NCBI GenBank assembly: GCA_025642065.1 | Contig: JAODUP010001144.1 | Span: 31,001-95,000, forward strand | Source: Paralvinella palmiformis | Taxonomy: Eukaryota; Annelida; Polychaeta; Terebellida; Alvinellidae | Direction: 5' to 3' | Length of the DNA stretch: 64,000 nt | Shown here: positions 41,600 through 55,139 of the stretch, piece after piece | How the letters are laid out: each line of letters begins with the position of its first letter | Position numbering within the stretch: the first letter of the stretch is position 1 | The notes under the pieces: model-generated | The model's input: the letters and a program-made list of their open reading frames with translations, nothing else | The model's database searches: none | Told to the model about the DNA's origin: nothing | Translations under genes and position numbers: made by a program

Positions 41600-41990
41600 A
41601 CACCTGTGCCACCTAAAACGACACGATCAACGGTACATTTATAAACCCATCACACACAACACTGGCTAGGAAAGCATTGCGTTCAGCACGAACTGGAGGA
41701 AGTCTTTAGAGGGACACGTATAGTTATCAAACCATTAGGGACAATGTTACTTGGTCACCGCGTGTTATCAAGGCAACATTTAATTAATCTTTGGTATCGA
41801 TTTTCTTTTCGATAGAAAACAACGTCCACAATTTTACGCCACAGCCTGATTTATAACTTTTGTCAACAACTCTAACATGATTATTATCCTACATTTGATA
41901 CCAATATAAAAAGAAAAGCTAAAACAGTATACGTTATAGTAACATTCTTTCAGCTACCTCATACATAGAACATAAACCATAAACATACAG
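41600..41990 (+). repeat. Repeat family D, copy 3
   Basis: This is the partner of 37520-37990 (shared words given there). No coding content is visible. Confidence 0.6.
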
Positions 41991-42693
41991 ATAATCGAGA
42001 ATGTGTTGGTACCTGAAGTCGATAATCCCTTGAAACATTGTTTAGTTTTCATTCTGAGAACAACTGTGATATCAACAATAAAGTAAAATCATCGACTTGA
42101 TATACGATTGTCAAAATGGACTTATGGAGACACCAACACCTACATATCGAAACGCAAGGGAAAGTAACAACTGATAACACTAACACTCTCATTAGAATAC
42201 ATATAAAGTACATATGAAAATGTATATTAAATACTACGAAACAAAACGCATTACTACAAATACAGTTATACAGATTAAATAAAACAAATCACATATCATT
42301 TTTGTCTGGTTAGCTTATGTGAAAGCAGTATTTATCACAGGTTATAGGTAATTCTATTATTTTGTGTTGTCTTCATTTTCATACAACTATAGACTGAATT
42401 GGTGTCTCGATCTGTTAGGTTCATAAATGAGGCAGAATAATTTTCGAGCGATTTAGAAAATTAATTTATTACATGTAATATTTAAAACACCGCAACTTAT
42501 TCGGCGTATCTGACCCATTAAGCTCTTATTAGATATACCAAGAGCACTGCCACTTAACCCGAAACGCTTCTGTAACACAGTGTATCGCCCACTTGATGGT
42601 TAGCTGATATTAAATTATGAGGTGACCAGTATTTTGTGAAACAAGCAAACTGTATACTAATATAATATATATGGCAAGTATGTAATCATTTTG

Positions 42694-42757
<64 letters not shown>

Positions 42758-43610
42758 GATATAATCATGGATAGCAATACACTAAACATCAGATTCATGT
42801 CTGCGTGAACAAGGTAGCACAAAGTAGCACAAAGTTGATTGCTTCATGAATGCTGTATGCCTGTAATTGCACATTAATTTAGGTCGTACACCAAATCACC
42901 TAAAACATATCATGTATGATATTACAATGAAATAAAAAGAAATCATGTTTAATTAACAATACTCTTGTAGGGTCAATTAAATACCCCTAATTATATTTAT
43001 GAAACTAACTGTTTACAATAATGCAGACTATCCACACTCAGCCGATTACTATATCCACAAAAGTAGCCGTAAAACATCAATCATCTTCATCTAAGTTAGG
43101 AACATGTGGTCATACGTATGTTCCAGTTTAACGTACTGCATGAATATTCCCCCTCTACGTAGGCGAAAGGTATTGCTAATAATAAAGATATGTAAGATGA
43201 CACAATTAGGTTTTCTCACATACATGCATGCACACACCCTCGGATGCACGAAAATACGGGCACACACACACATACACAAACACATACACACAAATACGCA
43301 ATAAAACAAAATGTAGATTTACAAAATATGTAATATATTGCTTGACTGATATGGGTTTCTGAATACTCCACTGCACGATGGTATAAACTTATATAATTAA
43401 TTCTGTTTTTTTTTAATTGGAGCGATTAGGATAGAAACGATGCACTTTGTGTCATTCATGTTATGTTTATGTAGCGGTTTGCGAAGTTTACTCCTGTAAA
43501 CTGTTGTTTGGTGCAATTTAAGTGTTAGGTATAACTTTAAAAATCTAGAATTCTAGATGAATGTAAAACATTTATCTGCAACTGGATGTGAAGTTGTATC
43601 TTTTCGTATC
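41990..43610. other. No identifiable gene
   Basis: This is AT-rich DNA with a TA array at 42697-42751 and a CA-rich patch at 43255-43300. No exon-like frame was found. Confidence 0.55.
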
Positions 43611-43619
43611 TTCCTTTTT

Positions 43620-44810
43620 CCCAATTCAATTCGTTTATTTCAACATTATAATATACACTTTTAATGAAACACATAGCATGATTAAAAGGGGGATGCTTGA
43701 ACATAACATAACATTAAAAACATTCATGACAAATTTAAAAAATAAAAATATGTGGAATAGCCAAGAGACATATTTATATATGTTTTTATGAAATAACGCA
43801 AAATCATATAAAGTTAATTATGAAATGATTAATTATTGTAGTAATAACATATTTTTGTGTATATTATATTATATATGTTGCATTTGAACAGTAAATAAAA
43901 TTATAAACATAACTGTCATATCATAAAATGTACATATTCTTAATTATGGTTCTTAATTGGTTACATAATTTAATGCCCATTATACCAATCGACATTAACT
44001 TTCCTTTCGTCTTACAAAAATTAACATTAAAATTTCATTTTTTACCAGATCTGGTACCATATGAATGTATTTCTTCCATTGGTATGAACATTGTTTTTGT
44101 AGATTAATATTTAACATGTTATTTTTGGCTTTATAGATTATCAATAAGGTTTTTAATTTTACAATATCTAAAACTTTCAAATACCTATATTGAATAAACA
44201 CTGGATGAGTATGATCTGAATAACTAGCTTTAGCAATGGTACTGATTGCTTTCTTTTGTAATAGCATCAATGTATGTAATTAAGACGTGTAAGTTTTTCC
44301 CCATATCTCACAGGCGGAACTTAAGTAGGAAAGCATTAATGAACAGTATAACATATATAAGCGGTTATTTCCAAGCATTTGTTTGACTATATAAATTACA
44401 TAAATATGTTTCGAGACATTTTTACAAACATCATTAATACGATTAGACCATGACCATTTTTCATGTACCATTACCCCTAGGAATTTTAATAACTTCTACT
44501 CTATTGACTTCTAATCCATCGAACTTGAATTTCCAATCATCCTGACAGCGCTTGTTATGGGAACGCATGTAATTTGCTTTACTGATATTCAGAGATAATT
44601 TATTAACTTTAAACCATCGACTCATTTACTTTAATTCATTGTTTAGCACATTATTAACCTCAGTTATACCTTTGCCAGCATATGAAACATTTTCATTATC
44701 AGCAAACAATATAAATATTAACTTATTTAAATTATATTTGCTAGATTGTTGATGCGTAGTAAGAATAAAATAGGTCCCAAAATAGAACCTTATGGAATCT
44801 ATCAGATCCG
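43620..44810 (-). mobile_element. LINE RT relic, minus strand
   Basis: Reading down from 44800, the minus strand gives GSILGPILFLLRINNLA (about 44795-44735), with the Q of PQGS replaced by a stop. FADNEN (about 44715-44690) follows in place of the catalytic FADD box. Next come SRWFKVNKLSLNISKANYM (about 44620-44560) and, in frame 44471-44280, SNRINDVCKNVSKHIYVIY and LSYLSSACEIWGKTYTS. Frame 44270-43995 starts with LLQKKAISTIAKASYSDHTH and continues through VLDIVKLKTLLIIYKAKNN. These follow the known order of a non-LTR RT of the Rex1/CR1-like kind. The loss of one catalytic Asp and several stops make it dead. AT-rich text down to about 43620 probably represents its 3' UTR. It is 5'-truncated near 44800. 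Confidence 0.9.
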
Positions 44811-45170
44811 TATTTTTTGTAAGATGTTTTTGTTACCTGGACTGTCGGTCGTGACTGCTGCCCATGCCTGTGTTGAATCTTGGTGCAGTAAACAGTTTGA
44901 TGCGAAAGCGATTATTTTGACAAAACGAAGAATCTAGTCTGGTAGAAGGTTAATTATTACACATATCAGATTAATTGTTGTCAGCCATTAGGTAGGTATT
45001 TATCGCATCACACCCAGTTTAAATGCCAACAAACTTGTTTCTTTCACTATCAGTAAGCCAGCGAATTAGCAATTAAAAATATCCGATTTCAGATCTAAAT
45101 AAAGTTAAGTTATTGTGAGAAACAAGGTAGGAATTTACCAGGGATTAACAATTATTATAAGCGGCATGTC
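44810..45170. other. No identifiable gene
   Basis: This lies between two oppositely oriented LINE relics; no motif was seen. Confidence 0.5.
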
Positions 45171-46499
45171 ATTGACTCCTTAGATTCTGATCAGAAGGTT
45201 AATGTATCTATATCAGTATATTGTCTAAGTACTCCTTTCTTGAGGAATACAGTTACACCTGTGGCTGATTATGTTCTGTGGCTAGGTATTGATATATTGG
45301 CATTTACTGGAAGGTGGTTGATAACTCCTGTTTACCATACATGAATTGGTTCCTAAAGGTTAAAGGTGGGATCATATTTTTCATAAAACAGCATAATCAC
45401 TCACGATACAAGACTGGCTCGTATGGATAGTTATATATATATATATATACACACACACATTATGAAAACATCATTGCAGTTAAAGTTTCTGTTATATATC
45501 GTCAACTCTCCTTCTAAACAAAATGTCTTTAAAAACTCATTTTACTTTGACGAATGAAGTAAATACTTACCCAATCGATCCATTAACCCATATGATGTAA
45601 TACTAATTGGTGATTTAAGTTTTCAGGTGGATATTGAGTCTGATGTTGAAGCTCGTAGGTGTTGCATTATATTTCAGTATGTATCAGTATGTCAATGATG
45701 TAAATCACAAAGGAGACCACCCACAAGATGTGGTCTTCTGTAAGTAACCACATTTCATCATATTAGATGTTCCTTCTGTATGTGATTCTTGCCTCAATAA
45801 AGGTTTCGGCAATCACATAGTTGTACACTTTGTCATTAGTACGAACAAACCCGATTACATACTTAGAGAGATAACATATATGAAGTATCGTGGCATGAAA
45901 TGTGAAGAAGCTATGGAGGATTTACAGTCACCTCAACACTTGAATTAATCTAAGGAACCACCTAGCCAGCTGATAGAAGTCTACGACAAAGGGATTCAAA
46001 GTATCATTAATCACTAAGGTCCTTCCTGTTCGAAATTCATTACGGTGAAACCCAATCTCTTTGGAACACTGATAACCTAGGTCGGCTAATACAATTCGAA
46101 GGAAAGCAGAGATAACCTGGTGCCGAATATTCCAAGATCTGCATATTGAATTATTCAGGGATATATTTAGCAAGTGAAGACATATTAGGTTATTGGAAGT
46201 GCCTCTATTATATTAATGTATAGAAATGTGGTTAAGATCAAAATACACTTTTCAAATTAACAAGGAACTTGATCAGAATATTTCAGATGTTTGTCACAAG
46301 TTACTTCTGCTGGCCTTCTGCCGGATTTGTTTAGCAATTTCTTCATGATAAAAACAATAATATCGGGTATAAAATCCTATCTGATTCCACAAATAATACC
46401 TGAAATGTCATCTTGGAAGCGGATATTATTTTCGGCAGCCTGTGAATATGAGGACAAAACGATAATAACCAAGTGTCCTAGCAAGTCATGTGACATGGA

Positions 46500-46500
<1 letters not shown>
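45170..46500 (+). mobile_element. L2/CR1-like LINE relic, endonuclease part
   Basis: The plus strand carries scattered fragments in the order of an APE-type endonuclease and the linker to RT. DILAFTGRWL (about 45290) recalls the ILALTETWL block. VKVSVIYRQ (about 45480) recalls the V.VIYRP block. YDVILIGDLSFQVDIESDVE (about 45591-45650) recalls VILGDFNFHVD with D retained and N replaced by S. QYVNDVNHKGDHPQDVVF (about 45685-45740) recalls H..GHTLDLV. After that come SQLIEVYDKGIQSIINH (about 45965), KFITVKPNLFG, NTIRRKAEITWCRIFQDLHI (about 46090-46150) and SGLLPDLFSNFFMIKTI (about 46310-46355), the LPDLFADFFxxKI block. Frames shift several times, and a TA/CA tract interrupts near 45434-45460. 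The RT domain is not seen downstream. Confidence 0.85.
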
Positions 46501-47489
<989 letters not shown>

Positions 47490-47530
47490 CCCCCCCCCCC
47501 CCCCCCCCTTTTTTTTTTTTTTTTTCCCCT

Positions 47531-47594
<64 letters not shown>
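47490..47594. repeat. Poly-C/poly-T followed by (TA)n
   Basis: About 19 C, about 17 T, CCCC, seven T, then TA (47537-47594). The homopyrimidine strand is able to form a triplex. The frames across it are artefacts, and the exact homopolymer length is the kind of thing assemblies get wrong. Confidence 0.95.
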
Positions 47595-47596
<2 letters not shown>

Positions 47597-47599
47597 CAG

Positions 47600-47760
47600 T
47601 AAAACATCTTTTTCAATATTCAACATTGTCGTGTATTTCTTGTATTGGGGAACAGGTGTTCCTGTCATAAATGTGTCTTATGTGATGGTTATGTCCTCCT
47701 TAAGGTAACGTGGCCATAGCCGCAGAATTCCATTATCAATTGGTTGCAACCAGGAGAGTG
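47600..47760 (+). repeat. Repeat family G, copy 1
   Basis: This aligns with 58840-58985 through GTGTATTTCTTGTATTGGGG against GTGTATTTATTATCAGAGGG, then GAACAGGTGTTCCTGT, ATAAATRTGTC, TGATGKYTWTGTCCTC-type text, and AGCCGCAGA. The GAACAGGTGTTCCTGT core is itself close to palindromic (AACAGGTGTTCCTGT). Confidence 0.7.
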
Positions 47761-47809
47761 AAATTTGAGTATTTTTGTATTGATTGCATTGACCTGCAAT
47801 CCTTATACT

Positions 47810-48300
47810 AGTAGCAGTAGTAGCAGCAGTAGTAGTATCTGGAGCAGAATCAGCAGTGGTAGCAGTAGTAGTAGTAGTAGTAGCAGTAGTAGTAGTAGTA
47901 GTAGTAACTGTGCTGGTGGTGATAGTGGCAATAGTAGTGGTAGTGTTAGTAGTAATATTAGTAGTATTGCAAATAATCCTATTAGCAGGAAAAGTAAAAG
48001 TTGCAGTAGTAGTAGTTATAATACTAGTGGTAATAGCCGCAGCTGTAGTGTAGTAGTATTATAGGTTAGAGTAGTATTTGTAGTGGTAGTAGTAATAACA
48101 GTAAGATAATACTGATAGTAGTAATGGTAAGATAATTTGTAGTAGTCATTGGAGTAGTTGGATTAGTAGTAGTAGTACTGGTAGTAGTAGTACTAGTATT
48201 AGTATTATTATATATATTCATGATATTAATACAGGGAATAATAATATTAATAATAATAATTATATAGTAATAATAATAATAATAATAATAATACAGATAA
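47810..48300. repeat. Degenerate GTA/AGT and TAA trinucleotide tract
   Basis: About 400 bp are built from AGT/GTA/GCA-type triplets (47810-48200), then TAA/ATA triplets (48238-48300). Phase is kept over long runs, which gives open frames rich in Ser (47765-48064) or Val (47856-48053). Neither has non-repeat sequence of any length, so I treat them as repeat translation. It resembles a decayed trinucleotide satellite. Confidence 0.9.
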
Positions 48301-48390
48301 TAGTATATAGTATAGAAAGTTAGTAGTACTGTATTAGTAGTGAGATTATTACAATGTAAGAATAAAGACGTGTTGGTACATTATAGCCAC

Positions 48391-48508
<118 letters not shown>

Positions 48509-48509
48509 A

Positions 48510-48900
48510 CTATAATTTAGAAATTGTTAATGGGGTATGTTTTGTTAAATATTTATCGGGCCATAAAAGCAGATGTTGTGAATATGGTTACTGTATATAC
48601 AAACCATGATGTTTTACATTTAATCGTTCCATTTAATATCCGTCTATCTCACTCATATTGTTCCTTATTCGAGTTTATATCTACAAATCCCTGTACATAT
48701 TTATATTTGATGTGATCTAGTCGTTCCTTGGAAAGTATACACAAACTGTAACAGAGGAAAGTACTGTTATTAATGTCCTATATCAATTCCTGCTCTTTGA
48801 TTGATAATATAGATTACCTGCTTAGCCACTAATGTTTTAACCGTGTAATTCAAATATTGGTTTCTATATTTCAAGCATCTAGATGTTCGTATACCTGAAT
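48510..48900 (+). repeat. Repeat family F, copy 1
   Basis: This aligns with 62095-62470 through TATCTACAAATCCCTGTACAT against TATCTACAAATTCCTGGATG, TTTATATTTGATGTGATCTAG against TTTATATTTTATCTAGATC, and TGTTATTAATGTCCTA against TGTTAATGTCATG. In both places the unit starts immediately after a (TA)n array. It is non-coding as far as I can see. Confidence 0.55.
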
Positions 48901-49390
48901 CATTATCTGACCCCTTTAATGGAGTTGGTTTCTTGCCGATTGGAACATGTCTTGATTACACTTTGTATTCCTATATGAAAAACATTTAAATATATATCTT
49001 GCAAATTGGTTCTGTTGATGATTAGGTTATCGATTGGAAAGAACGGCAACCAATATATACGTGAGCTGGGCTAGTGTAGGCATGTTAACCTTAATTAATG
49101 AAGTAATGTCTAGACGTCCTTAGATAAACACCATCGTCCATCACAGAGTTATAGATATCAAATAGCCTATAGTTTGATTTACATTTTTACATAGAATATA
49201 CGATACAGCTTGACTCGATTAATCAACTTCAGGTGTATATTATGTATAAATGCGAATTATCTCGCCAAACGTCTCATTTGACAATCCTGCCATGCAGAGT
49301 TGTGACTGCCTCATGGTACAAGTTATTGGGATAACTGGAGGCTAAGGGAGCAAACTCTAACCAGAAAGTCATGTCACAGTGACAGCATTA
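48900..49390. other. No identifiable gene
   Basis: AT-rich, then more GC-balanced towards the LINE that follows. A weak start of the LINE 5' region may lie here. Confidence 0.45.
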
Positions 49391-52050
49391 AGGGCCGTTG
49401 ATGTATGGAACTACCAACATCTCTCGACCAGCCACTGCAGGAACGACTAGTTTGCGCCTATCTCGACATGTTCTTGCCGGTGTGAGACCTCTATTTGATC
49501 TCGAGTGAGTGCCTCTAGTAACTTGCAAAAGACAGCGGGACCTCACTACCTTTTGCTAGCAGCTTCCATGAAATGTACAACTGCACGAAACACGATAACG
49601 GATTGGCCATCGAGGGAGACCAGAGTGGGCTTTGCTATCTAACAGGCTATCGTTACAAAGCTGAAGAAATACCACGGCCAGTAAGTGACATAATCATGCC
49701 GTTTAGACTACCTCTGAGCAAGGACAACTCTGCTACCTTTATGAGCGTGTACGCTCCAACAATGAAACGCCCAGATGAAAACAAGTAGGCCTTCTACAAC
49801 TAACTGGAAAGTCTGCTGGTAGGATACTTCAATGCGAGGACAGGAATATAATATGACAAGTAGCCCTTGGTTAAGGGCACACATGCGATTGGGAAATGTA
49901 ACTGCAATGCCGATCTTCTACTGGTTCTGTGCTCTGGGTTTGAACTGATAGTGACGAACACCATGTTCGAAAAACAGGTTGAACCGAAGGGCACTGGGGT
50001 GCATCCTCGATTTCATCATCACGAGGTGTCGGGATAAGATCAACATCCACAGTACACACGCCATGCGCGGAATTAACTGCCGGACTGATCACCAGATGAT
50101 GGTCAAAAGTGGTTTTCAGAATACAAAAAAGCACAACAGGCAAGGGACAAGTAAGCCGACCAAGCTCAACACTGCAAAAGTAAGTACCTTCATCCATATG
50201 GAGAGTCTTGAGCAGGAGATAGACAGTGCTCTCGCCCAGTGGCAGTAGAAGCAAAACTAAGGAAGATCAGAGGAAGATTGACAAGGCTAGTGCATCTTTT
50301 GGCCAACTATGCCAGAAATTCTGAAACAAACACATTGTGTCCTGCGGGTTGAAGATAATATATTCCGTGCAATCGTGCTGACCAACCATTCTATACTGAG
50401 CCGAGGCATGGGCATTGAACAGGCTACTGGTTAAACGCTACTTGCCTTCATGATGCGTCATCTGCGTTCGATTGTGAGAATATCCTGGAAGGACAAAAGA
50501 ACAGGGCTGCCATCTATGGAAGATCTTCTGATTAGAAATAATTTTCAGTGGACTGGACACCTCATGAGGATGTCGCCACTGGGTTGGAGTATTCGTAATT
50601 GGTAATCGTAATTGATTGTAATCGATTACAAGATCTCTAGTAATCATAATCGTAAGCGCCATCGCCATTTGCAGATTACTTTCACGATTACACAAGATTT
50701 GCCATTTTATATCATGCCAGAAATATTGTTAGGTATGTAAGGCAATAGATAGCAATATAACTGATTTATCCATTGACGGACAGCTGTCATATACATTATT
50801 ATTATATTTATACACATGATGATTTGTCAGTTTATTGGGTTTCCTTGAACATGAAAGGAAACTGTGATGAAATACTGCTTCAGATGTTGCCGCTATTATA
50901 AGTTACATAAACAGGCATTTCATACTAACTCTTGTTGTATTCACACGGTTAAGCCCACGTTAGTCGCACAGCCAGCCACCAGCATGGCTTCTTTCTGACA
51001 CCATCATTTTAATTCCAGCTGCAAACGATACTTATTGGCCAGCAGTCGAATGACAAGCAGCCAGTAAATTAAAACATGCTATATTTTGTCCACCGATAGG
51101 CTATGCTGATTTCACGACAGCCTGTGGATTCTCCTTCGAAACACAAGCAAGCAAGGCCCCCGATTGACACACGAGGTGACACATGTGAGCATTAGACAGA
51201 GAGCAAAAGGTCGAAGTACGGAGCTGGGAGGTGGCTGAGTTTTAGAAGAAACATATAATATCAAGCATATCAATAATTTAAGACTATGAAAGGTGGTCCA
51301 TTTACTGAGGTGGTCAGGTTACAGAGACGGTTAGGTCGGGGGTTTGACAATATTTTAATTATCCTATTTATTACCATACCTGGCTATAGTCACACTACAA
51401 ATGATTAATTTCGTTATAACATATAACATATACCATTTTGCGCTAATCTTAGTTATCTCTATAAATGTGCATGCATTCATAGCACATGCATCTGGCTGTG
51501 CTGAATAATTGACGGCCTTGGGATTCTCGCCCCAAACAACAAACCAATCAATCAAAAGCATTACTTGCTCGTATGCTCTATGGTGAATATTGATCTCAGA
51601 AATACCTAAAAAAACATTTACGTCGTCCAATGGCATCAAAGTGTCTTGTACATTTTCATTTCAAGAACATACCAGAAAGTGCGTCTAGTTCTCACAAAGC
51701 AACATGTAAATACTGTAGCATATTTGTATATCGGTAATATAGATGTAACTGAGTAATTGTAATAGTGATCGTGATTACTTTACAATGTAATCGTAATCGA
51801 TTACAGTCAGAATGAATGTAATCGTAATCCTTGTATTGTCAAGTAATCGTAATTGTAATCGATTACCTTAGCCTTTAAGCTGCCCCAACCCTGTCTGGTG
51901 ACTCACCAGACAGGCTACCAAAGCACGTTCTCTACTCACTACTTTCTTCTGGTCACCGAAAGAGAGGGTGCCCTCGGGTCTGGTTCAAGGATACCACCAA
52001 GAGATGTTTTCGCCCAGATTATGTGACAAATCAGTTGTAATCAGCTGATG
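49390..52050 (+). mobile_element. Endonuclease-type LINE relic, split by a hAT-like insertion
   Basis: Fragments of an APE-type endonuclease run along the plus strand. DIIMPFRLPLSKDNSATFMS and VYAPTMKRPDENK (49690-49785) match the MRLPLxxxxxAT..SVYAPTM block. Then come LLVGYFNARTG (about 49815-49845; GDFNAR with D changed to Y), GKCNCNADLLLVLCSGFELI (about 49893-49952) and CRTDHQMM (about 50078-50101), the catalytic TDH box. After about 50250 the RT domain is missing. The C-terminal region starts at about 50445 with MMRHLRSIVRISWKDKR and FQWTGHLMRMS (about 50540-50575). It is then interrupted and resumes past the insertion with SPDRLPKHVLYSLLSSGHRK and RGCPRVWFKDTTKRCF (about 51901-52015). 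The order LRWAGHVxRM...LPKxxLYGEL..G.R..G.PR.RWKD is a known LINE C-terminus. The copy is inactive: catalytic losses, stops, RT deletion and insertion. Confidence 0.88.
50579..51893. mobile_element. Non-autonomous hAT-like element
   Basis: The left end reads CTGGGTTGGAGTATTCG and the right end, in reverse complement, CAGGGTTGGGGCAGC. This gives 8 of 9 matching terminal bases starting with the CAGGG typical of hAT elements. Just inside both ends lie dense TAATCG/CGATTAC words (50591-50650 and 51740-51868), inverted relative to each other as subterminal repeats. LINE coding text stops at the left end and resumes after the right end, which independently sets the boundaries. The 8-bp flanks TGTCGCCA and TCTGGTGA match only in part, so a target-site duplication is not proven. 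The 91-residue minus frame at 51364-51639 shows no transposase (hATC dimerisation) motif, so the element is taken as non-autonomous, about 1.3 kb. Confidence 0.75.
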
Positions 52051-52975
52051 AATGGTTGATATATCAGAATAGATAATATATAGAAGCTTACAAGTATTGA
52101 TGTATATGCAGTTATTCGATTATCGTTTAACTTATATGTTTAGTAAATGGTTTTGCGCTAGTTAGCTATATGATCGGCTATGCTCATGTGGTGTCTTTAA
52201 ATTGCTCAAATGATGGACGTACAGTACCATATACATGTTCAGTATCTGCTTGTGTAACGCATATACGACGATAACTTACTTGTGCTGTCGCTTTATTATG
52301 TCTGACCTCTAATGGTGTCTAGAAATGCCTGTTGTCGAGCATGTAACATTACACTTCAACAACACACAATAAAACCTTTCATCGTGATTTCTTGTCTCGG
52401 GAAACAAGCCACTTAAGGCTTCACCGACTGCGTATCACAGACTATCTTCATAAGCATTAACTATATACACTGAAAGAATGCCACCGTTTGAATGCGTAAT
52501 GGATCGGTGGTAAGCATGGCATCATAATAGGCCACTCCGTAACTAACCGTAGGTAGTGACTGTGTGTTAACTACACATTCTCGCAGTACTGTAAAATGAA
52601 ACATATTGCCACTTTTAAGCACATATATTATTTCCTTTCGGAATGTAATAGGGCTAAATGATTGATTACACATATTTCCATTTTAGCTAAGATCGCTACC
52701 CTTCCGGATTTAAAAATAAAAATTAAGTATGCAATGAATGCAAACGAATGAAATTGTGAACTTTAAACTTGGATTTCAAATTTTATTTGGTAATCAAGAT
52801 CATTATTGAATTGTTATTCTTCAATTGTATTAGCATGCACCCTAGGTTTATTAAACCCCAAGTAGTCATGGAAAACATGTTAAAATATTTACGTATTGGT
52901 TCTAAGCAATAATATAGAATGAATGTTGTGAAGGTCGTGCATAGATCTTCTATATACAATATACGGCCCTCTCGC

Positions 52976-52977
<2 letters not shown>
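52050..52977. other. No identifiable gene
   Basis: No motif on either strand. Confidence 0.55.

Positions 52978-53039
<62 letters not shown>
52978..53039. repeat. (TA)n microsatellite
   Basis: Pure TA array of about 62 bp. 53040-53600 is AT-rich without a feature. Confidence 0.97.
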
Positions 53040-53042
<3 letters not shown>

Positions 53043-53598
53043 CAGTTCTAGTGTTATTATTCTTATACAATATTAAATATATTACCCCATTTAACATTAT
53101 ATTTAATACAATGATAGAAAAAAATAACATACATGATAAGAAGTGTATCGCCCTGTATTCTGATTTAAATTATATATATACAAAATATTAGCTCGACTGT
53201 CAACCGATCAACCTTGTGTTATCTCACATTGTAATGTTCATACACCGAATATAAATACCAACACAAAATTAAGCATTTCAAAATAGAATATCGGTGAGGA
53301 ATATTTTAGTAATGGAATTTTCATGAGTTTAATTAACGAAACCTTCTATCAGAGGTACAAAGAAAGTGATGTCTTAAACATAGGCAATTGATGTGTACAT
53401 ATCAGGGAGAGATGTGACGCTTATCATATAGAATATATTGTGGATTTCATATTAATGTATGCTAAGGAATGATGAAACGAATGCAGATAGCAATCGGGTA
53501 TGCGTTTGAGTGAACGCTAAAAATTGCCAACATAACATATAAATAAATCAGCCGAGGGTTAAAGTTAGATAATAGATTTCCATATTAATACATGTTCA

Positions 53599-53601
<3 letters not shown>

Positions 53602-53665
<64 letters not shown>
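53602..53665. repeat. (GT)n microsatellite
   Basis: Pure GT array of about 64 bp. Confidence 0.97.
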
Positions 53666-53667
<2 letters not shown>

Positions 53668-53800
53668 CCACCTTCTACAGAAAGTATACCAGCAGCATAT
53701 TTAAGTGATATATAAAGAATTAAAAAAATATTGATGACGCATTTTATGTTATTATTCGAATTGGCTTTCTATGTATACATCAATAGAAGTAGTAATAATT

Positions 53801-53827
53801 ACAATAATAATAATAATAATAATAATA

Positions 53828-53876
<49 letters not shown>

Positions 53877-53912
53877 TAATAATAATAAACATTAATATAG
53901 CCCGTATACTAA
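53801..53912 (-). mobile_element. (TAA)n with a possible minus-strand SINE/LINE tail
   Basis: A TAA array (53801-53890) is followed by AACATTAATATAGCCCGTAT. On the minus strand this reads ATACGGGCTATATTAATG running into (TTA)n. It resembles the GGCGCTATATAA + ATT tails at 31.67, 33.2 and 34.67 kb, with decay of the core. The body upstream was not recognised. Confidence 0.4.
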
Positions 53913-54239
53913 TATGATTTATTCAGACGTACTTGTTTCAGAATTCTCGACAATTTATAAATGTTAGAGTAAAGATTTTATTTACCAGCGAATGTATGGT
54001 GCAAAGGGGCCATTTAATTTTAATTTTAAATGTTTTAGACATGACGAACTCGCAAGCTACTACCATTTAACATGTATTTAAGAATAAGCTTGGTAAAAGT
54101 AGCTCAATAAAATACAATAGTGAACAGGTGTAAAAACTTTTGTATTATAAGCTTACTAAGAAAGGGTCGTAATTTATAGAAACATTACAAAGGTTTATCC
54201 ATGGTTTAATTACCCTTAAATAAAGAATGCATTCCATTT

Positions 54240-55077
54240 GAATTACATTACATTACTTTATTTATTTTCTGAACAAGGAGAGGAAATATTCCACTGATTT
54301 GTTTTGTTTTGGTAGAAATAGGCCTCCAAAGAGTTTCGATCGAGATCCTGATCTCATTACTTGGTTCCTAATGATTATTACTCACTGATGACTCAAGACA
54401 TGTTTATGCGTTGCTGATTCTAGCCGGGCAAACTTCACATATTTATCGTTTCCATTCTGAAAGATACATTACACAGGAAGTAACACTGCTGTCATTAAGG
54501 GTAATAATCCTCGTCTGTCAATATATTACAACTAGAGAGGTCCATTAAAATGAGGCACTCTACATTAATATTATCCTGGAACCAGGATACCAAATATTAT
54601 CATTGTTGAGAACGACCCGTTGTGTTACATATTACTGGCCTTAGTGAGGCTTGTACTGATGGTAGAAAACACTTTATTTTGTGTATGTTTACCTATAAGC
54701 ATGCTGATGTGTTTCTCTGTATGACTGAATATATATACGTGAGAAACGGATTGTTTATAATATTAGGCGGACATGTAGGACATTTAAGGTAAATAATCGC
54801 CTGCTGGACCAACTAAAATATACTATGACACCCTTTTAAGCAATTGCTCGAAGCCATATATAATATACCTTCATGTCTCAGGTCGGCAGCATTATAATAA
54901 ATAGACACCATAGATTATTAAACTACATATTAAGCTTTCATACTACAAAATGAGTACAGAATTATTTCATTTGAACTCTGCTAAAGAGCGAAATACGTTG
55001 GCCATTCTTAAAAGAAAAAAGATGAAAATCATAGTCAAGAAAGCCAATATTTCCTTCCCATTTTATTGTTATCCTTG

Positions 55078-55139
<62 letters not shown>

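Noticed and set aside
47765..48064. 99-residue Ser-rich protein
   Set aside because: It is wholly made of trinucleotide repeat units, with no independent coding evidence.
51364..51639. Possible transposase frame inside the hAT-like element
   Set aside because: No BED zinc finger, catalytic or hATC dimerisation motif is visible in its 91 residues.
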